Source: Leptospira selangorensis (GTDB lineage Bacteria; Spirochaetota; Leptospiria; Leptospirales; Leptospiraceae). From it: a stretch of 64,000 nt of DNA. Positions 8,671 through 17,411 of the stretch are shown one piece after another. The stretch lies in the NCBI RefSeq assembly GCF_004769405.1, contig NZ_RQES01000010.1:124001-188000 (forward strand). The letters are read 5' to 3'. The position numbers and the translations under genes were made by a program. Position 1 is the stretch's first letter. The number at the start of each line of letters is the position of its first letter. The notes under the pieces were generated by a model, which saw only the letters and a list, made by a program, of their open reading frames with translations, did no database searches and was not told the origin of the DNA.

Positions 8671-9987
8671 TTAATGGCATATCCCAGCTAGATAACAAAG
8701 TAGAAGAAGAGTGAGAGGATCCGGTCCTGCCGGTGGATTTGTAATAACTTCTCCTCCGTCATCCGTAGGTGCAGACGGTGGAGTTACCGGCGTAGCAGGA
8801 GGAGTTGGCACTGTCTTCCATCCCAAAGCTCCAATTTTATTGGATATCAAATTTCCCCAAACCGCCATTCCACTTGAATTCGGATGAATTAAATCTCCCA
8901 TTAAATTATGGTTCACTACATACGGCTCAGGGGTCTCTATACTTTGAAATAAATGCCAGGGAGAAGCGTATTCCAGAGTCAACTGGTTGTTAATGAAGTA
9001 TGGTTGTCGTCTTGCAATCATCTCAGCATAACGCTGTTCCTGAAATCCCATTGCAAGAGAAGCCATGGAAGTAGGAGCTTTAAAATTCGTTTGTAACCAG
9101 CAAAAATAAACGCCTGCTATTCCGGGAGGCCCGCCCGCACAAAGCGGATCTCCTGAAGGGAATGCTGTCGGAGATATGATATTAGGTAAATTAGCCAACA
9201 AATCCCCTACAGTGGAAAAGAAATTCTTAAATTTATCCTGATTCACAACCCCAGTCAGCGCCAAATTTGCTACATAATCAAAATTAAGACTTTCAAAAGC
9301 GAACTTCCCATCCTTCGGAACACCAAAGAAAAAAGAATAAGAAATCGTAGCATAATTTCCAATCAATAGTACATTTTTACGTTTTTTATAGAACCTTGTA
9401 ATGATCCGTTCTATATTATTCATATTTCGACTAACGTAATTTTCGGTTTCCCAGGGCATGAAAATCAAAAAAGGCAAATTATGTAGATAATCATTTCCTC
9501 CAATTTCAAAGGCGACATTAGACGCTATAATATGTTCCGGAATTTGGAGGCAATAATCTAAATAATCAAATAGTCCTTGAGCAGTCATACCTGACTTCGC
9601 AAAATTCTGTACATTCCAACTAGTATCATTGATCCCAAGATAATAGTCTAAACTCGCCATCCCGTAGAATGTTCCAAGATAAAATGAAAAACCTGGATAA
9701 CGACCATTCGTAAATGGGACCAAGTAAGCAGCAGGATCCGTCCCCTCTGGAACGAAATTCATTAGGTCTACCCTACTGTCCCCGTAAAACGTTACTCTAG
9801 TTTGAGAATATTGGAGCGGATTATTCAAATTATCATCCGGCGAGTTTACGGCGGGCGAGAATTTTCCTGTCGTTGAACAAGCAGAAAGCATTCCAATAGC
9901 CGTTCTATTTGGAATACCAAAGAAAGGCTGAGCGTATATTGAATCTAAGGAAAAAAGAAAGATAATTAAAATAAGTGAATATTTCAT
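8671..9987 (-). CDS. Secreted SGNH/GDSL-type hydrolase
   Basis: The 438-residue product starts with a signal peptide ending IYAQ near residue 20. The SGNH hydrolase blocks follow. Block I is VTFYGDSR near residue 70, with the nucleophilic Ser. A Gly block is AKSGMTAQG. Block III is GGNDY. A late DLIHPNSSG supplies the catalytic Asp-His pair. It probably acts as an esterase or lipase-like deacylase at the envelope, on an unknown substrate. The C terminus ends in a Pro/Thr-rich linker and a short hydrophobic tail with Cys. It is the last gene of a three-gene operon. Its ATG overlaps the TGA of the upstream lipoprotein gene by 4 bases, which implies translational coupling. Confidence 0.8.
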   Translation of the reverse strand: MKYSLILIIFLFSLDSIYAQPFFGIPNRTAIGMLSACSTTGKFSPAVNSPDDNLNNPLQYSQTRVTFYGDSRVDLMNFVPEGTDPAAYLVPFTNGRYPGFSFYLGTFYGMASLDYYLGINDTSWNVQNFAKSGMTAQGLFDYLDYCLQIPEHIIASNVAFEIGGNDYLHNLPFLIFMPWETENYVSRNMNNIERIITRFYKKRKNVLLIGNYATISYSFFFGVPKDGKFAFESLNFDYVANLALTGVVNQDKFKNFFSTVGDLLANLPNIISPTAFPSGDPLCAGGPPGIAGVYFCWLQTNFKAPTSMASLAMGFQEQRYAEMIARRQPYFINNQLTLEYASPWHLFQSIETPEPYVVNHNLMGDLIHPNSSGMAVWGNLISNKIGALGWKTVPTPPATPVTPPSAPTDDGGEVITNPPAGPDPLTLLLLCYLAGICH

Positions 9988-10517
9988 GGTACAGTCTTAA
10001 AGGTAACCGTATCACAAGGATTCGGAAAACTACTTCCATATTTATTCATAAACAAAATTACTTTATTATTTGCAAAGGACGGAATGGAACAGGACTGTGT
10101 GCCGTTCGAGACATGAGTGGAGTAAGAACCAGAATCGCAGGAAACAGTAGCATTCGATGCTTCTAACAAAGCATTATTCGGTGATGTGCAGCTAAAAATG
10201 ACTAATCGAACAGCACAGCTTGGATAATCCGCAGAAAGAGTAAATTCATAGTTTAATGGATTCGAACCCGGATCATAGATATAATATGGAGAAAACTCGA
10301 GGGATCCGCCTGAAAAAGTAACAGGGGAATTTACAGATAAGGGAACCGTTTGATTCGGATCTACACAAACGGAAGGAGGCACATAATTTCCGATTGTATT
10401 GATAAAAGCGAGAATAAATGTCAAACCTTCGAGAGCAGAGGGTCCAGGATCACTTTCACAAGAAATACATATACTCAGACTGATTGCTAAAAATATATTT
10501 CGAATTTTTCTTTTCAT
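9984..10517 (-). CDS. Putative lipoprotein, unknown function
   Basis: The 177-residue product has a basic N terminus (MKRKIRN) and a hydrophobic stretch ending ICISC at Cys19, a plausible spirochaetal lipobox. The mature domain is rich in Ser, Asn, Pro and Tyr and has several Cys residues (VPPSVCVDP, YPSCAV, FSCTS, TVSCDSG, QSCSIP, FPNPCD), suggesting a disulphide-stabilised beta-sandwich. I do not recognise the family. It overlaps the genes on both sides by 4 bases (ATGA), so it is cotranscribed and coupled with the SGNH hydrolase and the upstream lipoprotein. Confidence 0.7.
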   Translation of the reverse strand: MKRKIRNIFLAISLSICISCESDPGPSALEGLTFILAFINTIGNYVPPSVCVDPNQTVPLSVNSPVTFSGGSLEFSPYYIYDPGSNPLNYEFTLSADYPSCAVRLVIFSCTSPNNALLEASNATVSCDSGSYSTHVSNGTQSCSIPSFANNKVILFMNKYGSSFPNPCDTVTFKTVP

Positions 10518-11206
10518 CTTCCTCTCCGCGCTAATTCATCTATGCTCTCTTTTCTCAAACGGATCAGCCAATTTAAATTCTCTTGGATCAATTTTTTTTC
10601 AGAATCGGAAAGTCCGCCTAAACTATCTTTGATGAGGGAATATGCATAAACACCTATATAAGAATTTGTACGAACGATATCCAATTTATCATCTGAAATT
10701 GTTTTGATATCAGCAAGTGCATTCTGGTAAAAAATATTCATCTTTTGGGTCTTCTGCTCAATCACTACTTGTAATTCCATCTGAGTTAAAACTTTTTTCG
10801 GAATAGGATTTCCATTTGCCCAGGCTGTGGCTTCCGAATCAATTGCAGTCGCAGTTTGAGGAGTAAATTGGTTCAAAGCGGCATAATCAGCAACAGAATT
10901 CTGGATTGCTTCCGGAGTGATTAGGTTCTGAGATTCCAAGGCTTCTGACACATATATTGAAGCATCGACTTCTTGTGGAGACGGAGCATATTTAGACTTT
11001 GAATTCAGTTCTCCTACTAAGATTAAAGCCATACTTTGTTGGATCTGAATTTTTTTCTCCAACTCCCCAACCGAATTACACTGGAAACCGAACCAGAAAA
11101 GAAAGAAGAGCAAATAACGGAATCGGAGAAATTCGAACCTTCTCAAGAAGAGATTATCATAAAATAAAGATCTTACAAAAACTATTTTTAATAAAAAATT
11201 TGGCAT
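10514..11206 (-). CDS. Putative lipoprotein, first gene of the SGNH hydrolase operon
   Basis: The product is at most 230 residues. The N terminus is unusually long and aromatic before a lipobox-like FWFGFQC at Cys43. A TTG about 20 codons in would give a conventional leader beginning RRFEFLRFRY, so the start is uncertain. The mature protein is mainly helical and charged, with Glu/Lys-rich segments (GELEKKIQIQQS, LTQMELQVVIEQKTQKM), and looks coiled-coil-like. No family is recognised. It is followed by two genes joined through ATGA overlaps, so the three products probably work together at the cell surface. Confidence 0.65.
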   Translation of the reverse strand: MPNFLLKIVFVRSLFYDNLFLRRFEFLRFRYLLFFLFWFGFQCNSVGELEKKIQIQQSMALILVGELNSKSKYAPSPQEVDASIYVSEALESQNLITPEAIQNSVADYAALNQFTPQTATAIDSEATAWANGNPIPKKVLTQMELQVVIEQKTQKMNIFYQNALADIKTISDDKLDIVRTNSYIGVYAYSLIKDSLGGLSDSEKKLIQENLNWLIRLRKESIDELARRGR

Positions 11207-11400
11207 ATCAACCCATAGCGCACGTTACACACCTCTGGAGCGGAATGAGATCACCCGTTATTCACCATTGGCAATAATTCTATCGATTAACAGTGATTAA
11301 AAGACAGGTATGAAAAATTTTTTAAGGTGAAAATAGAAAAATATTAGATAGCCCGGAATATTCATTCAGGCAGTTACCCAAACCCAACCCCTAAAAAACA

Positions 11401-11428
11401 AAAAAGCCCCCGAAGTCGGAGGCTTTTT
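11401..11428 (-). terminator. Bidirectional rho-independent terminator
   Basis: Bases 11401-11408 (AAAAAGCC) pair with 11421-11428 (GGCTTTTT), and an inner CCG/CGG extends the stem after one mismatch. A/T runs flank both sides, so it can work in either direction. It lies 25 bases beyond the stop of the leftward HEAT-repeat gene. Confidence 0.85.
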
Positions 11429-11452
11429 CCATTTTAACAGTTTAAGAAAGAA

Positions 11453-12331
11453 TCAGTCTTTCAAGAAAAGAGGAAGATTCGCAGGCATTTTGAATCCTGT
11501 TACACTTGCCAGGTCCTTTTTGATCTGCTCTCTTACCATTTTATCGTGCTCGATGAGTAACGCTTCTCTCAGGGAATATTCTCCTGCTTTCAGATCTACT
11601 TCTCCCACTGCTATGGATGCTCTATAACGAACTAGAGGAGATTCATCTTTTAAGAAAGCACACATATCGTAGAACTTCTGGTTCGCGATACGATTGATAT
11701 ATACGATCGCATTTAGGATCGCAACCTTCGCAAAAGGATTTTTTTCCTTATCGATCGCAGAGTTCAATTGACCAAGGGTTTCCTTACGATTCAAATTTTT
11801 CAAGCCGTCCGCTGCGGAAGCTCTTACATAAAAATTCGGATGGTTCAGTGCGTTTACGATCGCTTCCTGATTTTCTTTAGTATAAGGAAGAAGTCCCACA
11901 CTACGGATTATTTCTCCTGCAGCGATCACTATATTATAACCTTCAGGAGAGCTGAATGCAGGATAATCGCCTTCCTGAACTGTAGCGGAGATTTTTTTAA
12001 ATTCTTCCAACATTCCAGGTCCGGCAACATCGGACTCCATTGCTCCCAATGCTTGGGCGATGGTGAATTTTAAGGTGGGGGAATTTTCTTCCGACTTAGG
12101 AACGTTCGGATTTCCCTTCAAGGCCTTAAGAAGAGGGCGAACCGCCAGTTTGCTGCTTACGAATTTTAGATAATCTGCAGCCTGGATCCTTTCTTCAAGG
12201 TTTCCACTCTGCAATTTTTCGACTTGGTCGTAAAACAATTGGTCCAACTTCTCATAGATCTGCTCTTTGGCGGAGATCTGAGTAGTTAGTGATAATATGA
12301 TTCCGAGGACTAGGATTCTTACGGTCGACAT
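11453..12331 (-). CDS. Secreted HEAT-repeat protein
   Basis: The 292-residue product has a signal peptide ending ISAKE near residue 22. A string of alpha-helical HEAT/PBS-lyase-like repeats follows, recognisable by units such as RIQAADYLKFV, YVRASAADGLKNL and LVRYRASIAVGEV spaced about 30-40 residues apart. Such scaffolds bind other proteins and have no catalytic residues. The predicted location is the periplasm or cell surface. The ATG has a GGGGGAA sequence upstream. It ends at the strong hairpin at 11401-11428 and appears monocistronic. Confidence 0.85.
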   Translation of the reverse strand: MSTVRILVLGIILSLTTQISAKEQIYEKLDQLFYDQVEKLQSGNLEERIQAADYLKFVSSKLAVRPLLKALKGNPNVPKSEENSPTLKFTIAQALGAMESDVAGPGMLEEFKKISATVQEGDYPAFSSPEGYNIVIAAGEIIRSVGLLPYTKENQEAIVNALNHPNFYVRASAADGLKNLNRKETLGQLNSAIDKEKNPFAKVAILNAIVYINRIANQKFYDMCAFLKDESPLVRYRASIAVGEVDLKAGEYSLREALLIEHDKMVREQIKKDLASVTGFKMPANLPLFLKD

Positions 12332-12398
12332 GGGTTCCCCCTATGTTGTTTATCGGATTTAGAAAGTTCGATCTTAACTTTAGGAGACCACAAATCCC

Positions 12399-12962
12399 TC
12401 AAAGGGACTCGGTTTCCTTGACTCTTTCCGCAATCTTGCGAATTTTCTCAGATAGATCCTCGACAGCCAATTCCTTTTCGCCACCTTCTTCCAATTCTCG
12501 ACCCACTTTTTTAAGGTCTTCCTGGATCTGTTCGCTGTTTTCGCTGGCTCTTTGTGCCAAATGGGTGAGCAGGTCCTCACGGTAACTTTTTACTTCTTCT
12601 AGTCGAAGTTCTCCCAAAGCCACCATACTCTGTAGGATCTTGTCCATTTTTTCCTTGGTTAGATAGGCGAGACCTATACCTCCCAGGACCAAACGGCCGA
12701 ATAATGCGCTGATATCTTTGCCCGTTTCTCGGATCAGGGCAGAAAGCATATAATTAGAGAATTCTTCGTTTCTTTGACCCAAACTTACTTTAAGAAAGGT
12801 CTGGCCTAGGATCTTAGGAGTGATGTCCTGGCCGCTCATATTATCGATCACTTTGATCTCTTCGCCTGCGATGATCATCTCGGCGACATCTTCTAGAGTA
12901 ATCGTTTTGCTGGTTTCGGGATCGTACAACCTTCTGTTTGCGTATCTTTTCAGAACTTTCAT
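12399..12962 (-). CDS. phaR: PhaR-like polyhydroxyalkanoate regulator
   Basis: The N-terminal 60 residues form the PHB/PHA accumulation regulator DNA-binding domain. The signature is [21 protein letters not shown], followed by [11 protein letters not shown]. PhaR proteins repress phasin and synthase genes and also bind polyhydroxybutyrate. In organisms without PHA granules they act in carbon-storage or redox control. The rest of the 187-residue protein is helical and charged, with a C-terminal coiled coil ([16 protein letters not shown]), like phasin-type proteins. No PHA synthase is in the window, so the physiological target is unclear. Confidence 0.85.
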   Translation of the reverse strand: MKVLKRYANRRLYDPETSKTITLEDVAEMIIAGEEIKVIDNMSGQDITPKILGQTFLKVSLGQRNEEFSNYMLSALIRETGKDISALFGRLVLGGIGLAYLTKEKMDKILQSMVALGELRLEEVKSYREDLLTHLAQRASENSEQIQEDLKKVGRELEEGGEKELAVEDLSEKIRKIAERVKETESL

Positions 12963-13120
12963 TCTTGGTTTTGCTCGTAATCAACGCTTTCAGGACAAGC
13001 CTGCAAACTTGTTTTTCTTTCCGATTCCCCTTTCTAGTTGCGGGTTTTCCGCAATGCACCAATTCTAGGATCGGATGAAAATCCCCAAGGTCAAGGAAAA
13101 AACCCTTCCTTTGCAAAGAG

Positions 13121-14008
13121 ATGAACTTACTATCCGATGCCTTACTTCTGCACCGACTCAGCTCGGATGAACAAGAGTTCCTAGTCGCTTTGTTAAAGTG
13201 GAAAGGAATAGATCATCTTGAATGGGTAAGAAGTTCCGGATTCCCCTCTTCTACCAAAGAAGTTTTAGTTTGGAAGAAGGATGCAAGTCCGGAAGATATC
13301 CGCTCCGCTCATGATTGGTCCAGAGAAGTTTCTCTGATCGGAAGATTTGATACGGAAGAAAAGAATTCTTTTGTGAGAGCCGGAGCGACTCGTATCTATG
13401 ATCTGAATTCTTTTGCGTTGGAAGAATTTCCATTCTTCAAATTTTCCAAACCATTACATCCTGAGATGGTGGTACTCACCCAAAGCCCCGATCTTTTTTC
13501 CAAGTATAGATCTCTTCTTAGAGCCTGCGGGTCAAACGCACATTGGTGCAAGGATATATTAGGGCTTCCTAATATGTTAAAAGAAACCAAACCTGGAGTT
13601 CTGGTCCTGGACTCTGAATCTTTTTCCATCAGAGAACTTGTTCCTAAGATGAAAGGCCTTTTAGGAACTCCTTATTTCCCCCTCAGCTTTTGTCTGATAG
13701 ATTTTAATAAAGAAAATGTGTACCAAAATTTGGCGACCGGTTTGAAGGATATCGCAAAGGCGTTTTTTGAACCTAAGGACCTTCTACTTTTTTTAAGAGA
13801 TAGACTGGCACTTGCCTCTCCTCCTAAAGATTCATTTTTCCAAGCAATTGATTGGTCCGGAAGTCCCCGAAATATCAGAGAATATGAGTTTCCAAATGTT
13901 CCTGACGGAATGTTAGAAAGAGCGGAAGCTGCCTATTTGTACAGGATCCGCCGTTTATTTTTATGGATGGGAGAAGGAGCAAATAGAGGAACTGAGATCT
14001 CTGCTTAG
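13121..14008 (+). CDS. Conserved hypothetical protein with a receiver-like central region
   Basis: The 295-residue cytoplasmic product has no signal peptide or membrane helix. The segment around residues 105-220 alternates hydrophobic strands and helices (MVVLTQSPDLF, GVLVLDSESFSIRELVPKM, FCLIDF), much like a degenerate response-regulator receiver. The strands LVLDSES and the later CLIDF sit where a phosphoacceptor loop and beta strand would be, but the usual acidic pair is missing. I do not recognise a defined family. The stop overlaps the end of the convergent DsbA-like gene by 4 bases. Confidence 0.65.
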   Translation: MNLLSDALLLHRLSSDEQEFLVALLKWKGIDHLEWVRSSGFPSSTKEVLVWKKDASPEDIRSAHDWSREVSLIGRFDTEEKNSFVRAGATRIYDLNSFALEEFPFFKFSKPLHPEMVVLTQSPDLFSKYRSLLRACGSNAHWCKDILGLPNMLKETKPGVLVLDSESFSIRELVPKMKGLLGTPYFPLSFCLIDFNKENVYQNLATGLKDIAKAFFEPKDLLLFLRDRLALASPPKDSFFQAIDWSGSPRNIREYEFPNVPDGMLERAEAAYLYRIRRLFLWMGEGANRGTEISA

Positions 14009-14658
14009 GCCCCAGCTTCCGATTGTAATTTATCAAAAACCTGCAAGAACAGATCTACTGGTTGTGCACCTGAAACCGCATACTTCTCATTAAAAATATA
14101 AAAAGGTACTCCGGTTACTCCCAACATTTTACCTTCATTTTCTTCTGTTTCTATTTGGATGAGAAGAGATGGATCTTTGCGAACTTCTTCCAGTTCCGAT
14201 ATTGGAACTCCAACTTGAGTTAGGCTTTCTTGGATAATTGAATCATCGGAAAGATTTTTGCCTTCTGAAAAAAACTTTTGGAAGAATACTTCCGCAAGTT
14301 CACCTTCTTTTCCGTAATTTCTGGCCTTACGAATGAGAGCATGAAGAAGAAAAGTATTCGGTTGATGGCCCTGAAGAATATTATCAAACTCTAATCCATC
14401 TTCTTTCGCGATATCGGAAACTCTTTGGGTCATCATTTTAACCCGATCCAAAGAACCGAATTTTTTGACCATATGAGCTTCTCTATCTTCTCCTTGTTCG
14501 GGAAGATCTGGATTTAATTGGAATGGTTTCCACTCGACGACGATCTTGTCTCCTGGGTGACTTCCTTCCCAAGACTCGATCGCTTTCTCTAATCTTTTTT
14601 TACCTATATAACACCAAGGACAAACTACGTCCGAATAAATTGAGATACTAGTTTCCAA
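14005..14658 (-). CDS. DsbA family oxidoreductase (FrnE-like)
   Basis: The 217-residue cytoplasmic protein has a thioredoxin fold with a CPWC active site at about residues 14-17 (SDVVCPWCYIGK). A long helical insertion and the GVPFYIFNEKYAVSGAQP segment, with the cis-Pro, mark the DsbA/FrnE subfamily near 2-hydroxychromene-2-carboxylate isomerases. The absence of a signal peptide separates it from periplasmic DsbA. Probable roles are polyketide-independent disulphide or glutathione chemistry and stress protection. The length fits the family. Confidence 0.88.
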   Translation of the reverse strand: METSISIYSDVVCPWCYIGKKRLEKAIESWEGSHPGDKIVVEWKPFQLNPDLPEQGEDREAHMVKKFGSLDRVKMMTQRVSDIAKEDGLEFDNILQGHQPNTFLLHALIRKARNYGKEGELAEVFFQKFFSEGKNLSDDSIIQESLTQVGVPISELEEVRKDPSLLIQIETEENEGKMLGVTGVPFYIFNEKYAVSGAQPVDLFLQVFDKLQSEAGA

Positions 14659-14733
14659 TGCCTTCTCCTGTAATTCTTAGACTTACAAGGTCTGCGAAAA
14701 TCGCATTCTTTTTTTAGCGGCGAAAAAGATGAA

Positions 14734-15504
14734 TTAATCTTCGTCTAGAAGTTCTGCCGCTTCTATTTCTTCCAGACCTCTATTAGGAAATGCCTGCTCA
14801 TAGAATAATGCAGCAAATAGATCGAAGTCCTCGTCGGCCGGTAGATTTTTTTTCTCCCAGTATTCGTTCCTTCTTTTGATCAGGATGGAAATTGTCTCAT
14901 CTTCTAAGGAGAATTCTTTTCCACCTCTGTTCATTCTACGAATAAGCCAATTTAGATTATGGATAAAAAAGTTCCCAGTGAACTCTAAAGTAGATAGAGA
15001 AGGTTCCCTTTTCATTAGATTTTCAGTATGATAAAGGGGAACTCTTAAATAATAAGGATCTTTGGTCTGTTGGTATTGTTTGAATCCATTGGAAATGGAC
15101 TCGAAGAACGGCCAAGAGTTTGTATAAGAAGTTCGGATCAGTTTTTCTTTTTCAGGATGGAGCCTAGAGATTTCTACAAGATCCACGAATTGGTCTTTAG
15201 CCACCGCTTCTCTTAAAATAGAATCCATTGGAGAAGGTCTCGCTTCCGAGTTCACGAGATACACGTAAAGATATTTGATCTCGTAGGCAAATCTGGATTC
15301 TCTCGGGATATAATATTCTATCCAGATAGGTTCTTTATAATAATTTACTAATTCTTCTTCAGGTAAGTCGGGAGTAACGCTAAGCGATTTTAACTTTTTA
15401 ACGTCGTCTGTGATTACTTTTTGGCCGTGAACCCGAGTCCTGGAACGTTTGATCTGTTTCAGTTCCGATTTGTTTAGAAGTGGTTTCGGTTTGTACGAGT
15501 CCAT
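14734..15504 (-). CDS. Conserved hypothetical protein
   Basis: The 256-residue soluble protein is not one I can place. The first 40 residues are Lys/Arg-rich, and the rest is largely helical with many aromatic residues ([38 protein letters not shown]). The C terminus is acidic ([12 protein letters not shown]). It has no signal peptide, membrane helix or known catalytic motif. It is followed by the DsbA-like gene and preceded by the TlpA-like gene on the same strand, with 70-75 bases between them. Confidence 0.6.
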   Translation of the reverse strand: MDSYKPKPLLNKSELKQIKRSRTRVHGQKVITDDVKKLKSLSVTPDLPEEELVNYYKEPIWIEYYIPRESRFAYEIKYLYVYLVNSEARPSPMDSILREAVAKDQFVDLVEISRLHPEKEKLIRTSYTNSWPFFESISNGFKQYQQTKDPYYLRVPLYHTENLMKREPSLSTLEFTGNFFIHNLNWLIRRMNRGGKEFSLEDETISILIKRRNEYWEKKNLPADEDFDLFAALFYEQAFPNRGLEEIEAAELLDED

Positions 15505-15575
15505 CGGAATGATTATCGGAAATTGAGGGTAATAAATTCAAAAATGAGAAGAAAGAGTGATCGTATTTAGGACGA

Positions 15576-16091
15576 TCAGGACCAGAAAATTCTTGCCCAG
15601 ATCAGCCTTAGGAACATGCCCAAAGGGCTCATAATTCCGGATTCGGCGAATCTAACCTTTCCTTCTCCATCCAAAATATAAAAACTAGGATAACCTCTGA
15701 TTCCCCAATCTCTGAGTAACATCGGATTTCCTACAATCACAGGAAAATCAACAGCTTGTTTTTCGAGATAGTCCTTGAGAGCGGAGGAATTTTCTCCTTC
15801 TTCTACACTGATGAATGCATAATGATTTTCGTCTTTCAGTGTGGATGCATACCATTTGACCAGAGGAAGATTCGTATTACAAACTCCACACCAGGTCGCC
15901 CAAAAATATACTACCGTGGTCTTACCTTTTATATTCGCCTTTTCGCCTATAGGAGTTCTGAATTCTTTTCCATCCAAACTCACTACAGGTTCCGTATCTA
16001 AGGCTCTAAACCAGGCTAGAAAAAAAGTCGCGGAAAGTAGAAGGGCCAATGCTCCTCCGTACTGAAATCCTGACTTTACTCTTTTGTTCAT
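15576..16091 (-). CDS. Membrane-anchored TlpA/ResA-like thioredoxin
   Basis: The 171-residue product has one N-terminal membrane helix (residues 12-30). A periplasmic thioredoxin domain of the AhpC/TSA-TlpA type follows, with YFWATWCGVCN at about residues 68-78. The CGVC pair and the GYPSFYILDGEGKVR segment with the cis-Pro identify a reducing-type thiol-disulphide protein, as used in cytochrome c maturation or repair of periplasmic cysteines. A weak hairpin (15559-15564 with 15572-15577) overlaps the stop codon. It lies directly downstream of the prenyltransferase gene. Confidence 0.88.
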   Translation of the reverse strand: MNKRVKSGFQYGGALALLLSATFFLAWFRALDTEPVVSLDGKEFRTPIGEKANIKGKTTVVYFWATWCGVCNTNLPLVKWYASTLKDENHYAFISVEEGENSSALKDYLEKQAVDFPVIVGNPMLLRDWGIRGYPSFYILDGEGKVRFAESGIMSPLGMFLRLIWARIFWS

Positions 16092-16109
16092 TCCTTAGTT
16101 AGACCTAGA

Positions 16110-17009
16110 CTATAACTGAAAAGGAAGACTTTGTCCGGAACCTGAATACATTATCCAAACTACAAGTAAAAGCCAAAGAAATCCCGCCACAAGGACACCC
16201 CAGTCGGTCAGAATCGCCTTAGTAGGATTATGGCCCATGTTCTTGATATAGATAATATACAAAGATCTAAAGATCGCATAGACTACGATCGGGATCGTAT
16301 AAACCATTTTATCTGTGCCTAAGTTCTCGATGGTATGAGTGCTAGTTACATACATAACATAGGTAACCAAGGTCATGGTGGCAACAATCCCCATCATCAA
16401 GTCCAAGAAGTTGACGGAGTATTCTTCCAAGATCTTTCTGTGACCCTTGGCTCCTTCTTCCAAGATGATAAGCTCTCCTCTTCTTTTTCCGAAACCCCAA
16501 TAAAGAGCCAACATGAATGTGCAGAGAAGAAGCCAAGAAGAGAAACTTACTCCAACCACGATGGAACCTGCGATCGCTCTCACTACGAATCCAAAAGAAA
16601 TACTCATCACATCTAGGATGACCATATGTTTTAAGAAGCGGCTATAAACTATATTGAAGATCAGATAACCCGCAACCCAGTAGAAAAAATCAGCCTGTAG
16701 TTTGAAGGAAAACAACAGGGTTACGGAAAGTAAAATTGCTGTCAGCAGGAGTGCTATAGTAGGAGAGATCGCTCCGGAAGCTAAAGGCCTGTGCTTTTTT
16801 TCAGGATGAAGTGCGTCTTCCTTTCGATCCAGAAAATCATTTAGAACATATTGGCAACTTGCAGTGAGTGAAAATAGAAAAAACGCGTAAATCGCTCTTT
16901 CGACCGATTCCAGATCTCCTAATTTTTTACCGAATATGATCCCAGCAAATAGGATGATATTTTTAATCCATTGGTGGGGTCTTAAAAGTTTTATATAGGA
17001 AAATAACAT
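16110..17009 (-). CDS. UbiA-superfamily prenyltransferase, decaprenyl-phosphate phosphoribosyltransferase-like
   Basis: The 299-residue polytopic protein carries the UbiA-type aspartate motif NDFLDRKEDALHPEKKHRPL at about residues 58-77. The N terminus LLRPHQWIKNIILFAG resembles the subfamily of decaprenyl-phosphate 5-phosphoribose synthases and their relatives rather than menaquinone or haem O enzymes. The second conserved loop is visible as WGFGKRRGEL. It should attach a phosphorylated sugar or ring compound to a polyprenyl lipid. Which one cannot be decided, because no epimerase or arabinosyl genes are nearby. About eight membrane helices are apparent. Confidence 0.82.
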   Translation of the reverse strand: MLFSYIKLLRPHQWIKNIILFAGIIFGKKLGDLESVERAIYAFFLFSLTASCQYVLNDFLDRKEDALHPEKKHRPLASGAISPTIALLLTAILLSVTLLFSFKLQADFFYWVAGYLIFNIVYSRFLKHMVILDVMSISFGFVVRAIAGSIVVGVSFSSWLLLCTFMLALYWGFGKRRGELIILEEGAKGHRKILEEYSVNFLDLMMGIVATMTLVTYVMYVTSTHTIENLGTDKMVYTIPIVVYAIFRSLYIIYIKNMGHNPTKAILTDWGVLVAGFLWLLLVVWIMYSGSGQSLPFQL

Positions 17010-17231
17010 TCTCTCTCCCGGTCAGTCCGCTTTAGGGGCCAGATTGATCTGAAATCGAAGGCTTGCAAGGGAATTTTGGCTCTAAAATGGGAAGAGATTT
17101 CTCAGGATTTGGAGGGATAGTCCCGCAAGTGACGGAAAGAAAAAACTAGTCTGAAAGGACTAAAATAGGAAACTTCGCTTTTTAATTTTAAGCTTTACGT
17201 TTACTCATTGTTAGCTTATCAAATTTCCATT

Positions 17232-17402
17232 ATGAACAGGAAAGTCACATACAAGATAGTAGAAAGTAAAGAACCGTTAACACAAGATGCTTTCGATCCA
17301 TTAGGAGCTATAGGTTTCGAACTCATTACTGTAGTACATGATCTAAAAATGGATCGTTATATCTATTATTTCAAATTGGCGGAAGCTCACCAATTGTCTT
17401 AA
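17232..17402 (+). CDS. Small DUF4177-like protein
   Basis: The 56-residue protein starts MNRKVTYKIVES at the ATG at 17232; an upstream TTG at 17208 is less likely. The pattern DPLGAIGFELITVVHDLK followed by RYIYYFKL matches the DUF4177/small-alpha-beta style, in which a Gly-x-Glu-Leu turn precedes the last strands. Function unknown. It converges on the potassium transporter gene with 9 bases between stops. Confidence 0.65.
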   Translation: MNRKVTYKIVESKEPLTQDAFDPLGAIGFELITVVHDLKMDRYIYYFKLAEAHQLS

Positions 17403-17411
17403 AGAAAGAAG

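Noticed and set aside
13038..13054. Perfect TTGCGG/CCGCAA hairpin upstream of phaR
   Set aside because: The stem is only 6 bp, it has no T run and no context. Not enough for a terminator or operator call.
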